Positions 62,835 through 64,000 of a DNA stretch of 64,000 bases are shown piece after piece; positions within the stretch are counted from its first letter, which is position 1, and the number at the start of each line of letters is the position of its first letter. Below the pieces are notes generated by a model that saw nothing but the letters and a program-made list of their open reading frames with translations, was not told the DNA's origin and did no database searches. A program made the position numbers and the translations under genes. The DNA is taken from the NCBI RefSeq assembly GCF_051713825.1, contig NZ_JBIOQR010000001.1, positions 806,001 to 870,000 on the forward strand. The letters run 5' to 3'. The stretch is from Enterococcus_K sp051713825 (lineage in GTDB: Bacteria; Bacillota; Bacilli; Lactobacillales; Enterococcaceae).

Positions 62835-63515
62835 ATGAAAGTCATTTATCATGGACATTCATGTATCGAGATTCAATTGGCGGATGGTCAAACGGTAATA
62901 ATTGATCCGTTCATTACTGGCAATCCTCTATCTGATTTAACTGTCGAGCAGGTGGCTGCAAAGTGGATTCTAGTAACACACGGGCATGCCGACCATCTAG
63001 GGGACATGATTCCAATTGCTAGACAAAATGACGCGACTATCATTAGCATGGTTGAGGTAGCTAATTATGCGCAAAACCAAGGGGTAAAAAGTCATGGAAT
63101 GAACCTAGGTGGCGCGCACTTATTTGATTTTGGTAGAGTGAAATTAGTTAGAGCTGATCACAGCTCTAGTATTGAAGTAGCGGGTGTTGAACAATATATG
63201 GGCTTAGCAAGTGGCATTATTTTTCAAGCGGAAGGAAAGACAATTTATCACGCAGGCGATACAGCACTTTACAGTGATATGCAGCTCTTGGGTGAGCAAT
63301 TTTCTATTGACTTAGCTTTCTTACCGATTGGTGATAATTTTACGATGGGGCCAGATGAGGCAGTCTATGCTGCGAAGTTACTTAAGGCCAAAAAAGTTGT
63401 GCCGATTCATTACAATACTTTCCCGTTAATCAAACAAGAGCCACATGAATTTATCAAAAAACTGCCGAATGACAGTGGGATTGTCCTAGCTGTTGGTGCG
63501 AGCATTGAACTGTAA
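62835..63515 (+). CDS. UPF0173 metal-dependent hydrolase (YtkL-like)
   Basis: 226 residues, a small metallo-beta-lactamase fold. YHGHSCIEI, THGHADHLGD (the intact HxHxDH motif), HAGDTALYSD and VPIHYNTFP are UPF0173 signatures. The family's substrate is not established. The next gene follows by 12 bases; in Bacillus the YtkL and YtoI genes are likewise neighbours. Confidence 0.92.
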   Translation: MKVIYHGHSCIEIQLADGQTVIIDPFITGNPLSDLTVEQVAAKWILVTHGHADHLGDMIPIARQNDATIISMVEVANYAQNQGVKSHGMNLGGAHLFDFGRVKLVRADHSSSIEVAGVEQYMGLASGIIFQAEGKTIYHAGDTALYSDMQLLGEQFSIDLAFLPIGDNFTMGPDEAVYAAKLLKAKKVVPIHYNTFPLIKQEPHEFIKKLPNDSGIVLAVGASIEL

Positions 63516-63527
63516 AGGAGAAACGTA

Positions 63528-64000
63528 TGGCAACAAAACATGATTTAATCCTTGCCCATATCGAAAGTTTACCAGTTGGACATCGCATTTCTGTCCGAAG
63601 TATCGCAAAGGATTTGAGTGTCAGTGAAGGAACGGCTTATCGAGCGATTAAGGACGCAGAAAATGTCGGACTTGTGTCGACTATTCAGCGAGTGGGTACG
63701 ATTCGTATTGAACGAAAATTAAAAAAACATATCGAGCGATTGACGTTTGGTGAAGTAGTTCGAATTATTGAGGGAGACGTTCTAGGTGGGCATACTGGAC
63801 TAGATAAGGTACTAAATAAATTTGTTATTGGCGCGATGACCAAAGCTGCGATGGAACGATATATTACCCCGGGCTCTTTGATGATTGTTGGGAATCGAGT
63901 GGAGGTCCAAAAACTGGCCTTGGAGGATGGCGCAGCAGTGTTAATTACAGGAGGGTTTGATACAGCACCTGAAATTGCTAAGCTGGCGGATGAATTAGAG
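63528..64000 (+). CDS. YtoI-like HTH/DRTGG/CBS-domain protein, N-terminal part
   Basis: Runs off the right edge; 157 codons seen. An N-terminal winged helix (HRISVRSIAKDLSVSEGTAYRAIKDAENVGLV) is followed by a DRTGG-type domain (LTFGEVVRIIEGDVLGGHTGLDKV...GAMTKAAMERYI). CBS and hot-dog domains would follow in YtoI relatives. AAAGGAG lies before ATG 63528. Probably a nucleotide-sensing regulator; the ligand is unknown. Confidence 0.82.

Overview
The window is low-GC Gram-positive (Firmicutes) chromosome, most likely Lactobacillales of the Enterococcus/Vagococcus type. Supporting signs are strong AGGAGG-type ribosome sites, lipoprotein and LPxTx wall-anchored proteins, an asd-dapA-RNase J2 operon, LuxS, cre boxes, an Mga/AtxA-type regulator, and IS982, IS4 and IS3 family elements. 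Family calls are from reading translations; no database search was run. No rRNA, tRNA or CRISPR array was recognised.

Layout. 1-3.7 kb: 5' end of an ABC exporter (minus), a CmpB-type membrane protein, a secreted coiled-coil/3D-domain wall protein and a small lipoprotein. 4.1-6.5 kb: a serine recombinase followed by a pair of inverted crossover-like sites, then a decayed transposase. 6.8-14.7 kb: an AT-rich exopolysaccharide operon (priming transferase, DUF4422, cytidylyltransferase, LicD, GT4, acyltransferase, GT2, flippase, polymerase) bounded by IS remnants. 16.7-19.8 kb: galU, an rmlB-like gene and a frameshifted IS982 copy. 19.9-25.1 kb: an unrecognised membrane protein, a YheO-type regulator, then a ComK-like protein divergent from a ComX/SigH-like sigma factor with two small partner proteins.

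25.4-30.8 kb: a GntR-type repressor divergent from a sugar ABC importer plus a GH76-like hydrolase, with a consensus promoter covered by a perfect cre and by large palindromic operators. 31.0-37.7 kb: a 2222-residue wall-anchored adhesin with ten SpaA/CnaB repeats. 38-45.8 kb: YfcC transporter, Mga-type regulator, galM, esterase, CsbD, rsgA with an upstream-ORF leader, luxS. 46.1-51.3 kb: a HasA-like synthase and the asd-dapA-rnjB operon. 51.5-58.3 kb: a second sugar ABC importer with a GH36-like alpha-galactosidase, a LacI regulator and a YvdJ-like membrane protein; a LacI-type operator lies exactly between its -35 and -10. 58.4-60.7 kb: a modular palindromic repeat element split by an IS3-family insertion. 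61-64 kb: a DHA2-type efflux pump, a UPF0173 hydrolase and the start of a YtoI-like protein.

Points most worth attention: (1) the recombinase with inverted sites enclosing a terminator-like hairpin, a possible small DNA switch; (2) the rsgA leader with a 16-codon ORF and mutually exclusive hairpins over the ribosome site; (3) a mosaic family of palindromic repeats at 17.7, 43.9 and 58.4 kb; (4) ComK-like and ComX-like regulators side by side; (5) an orphan HasA-like synthase.
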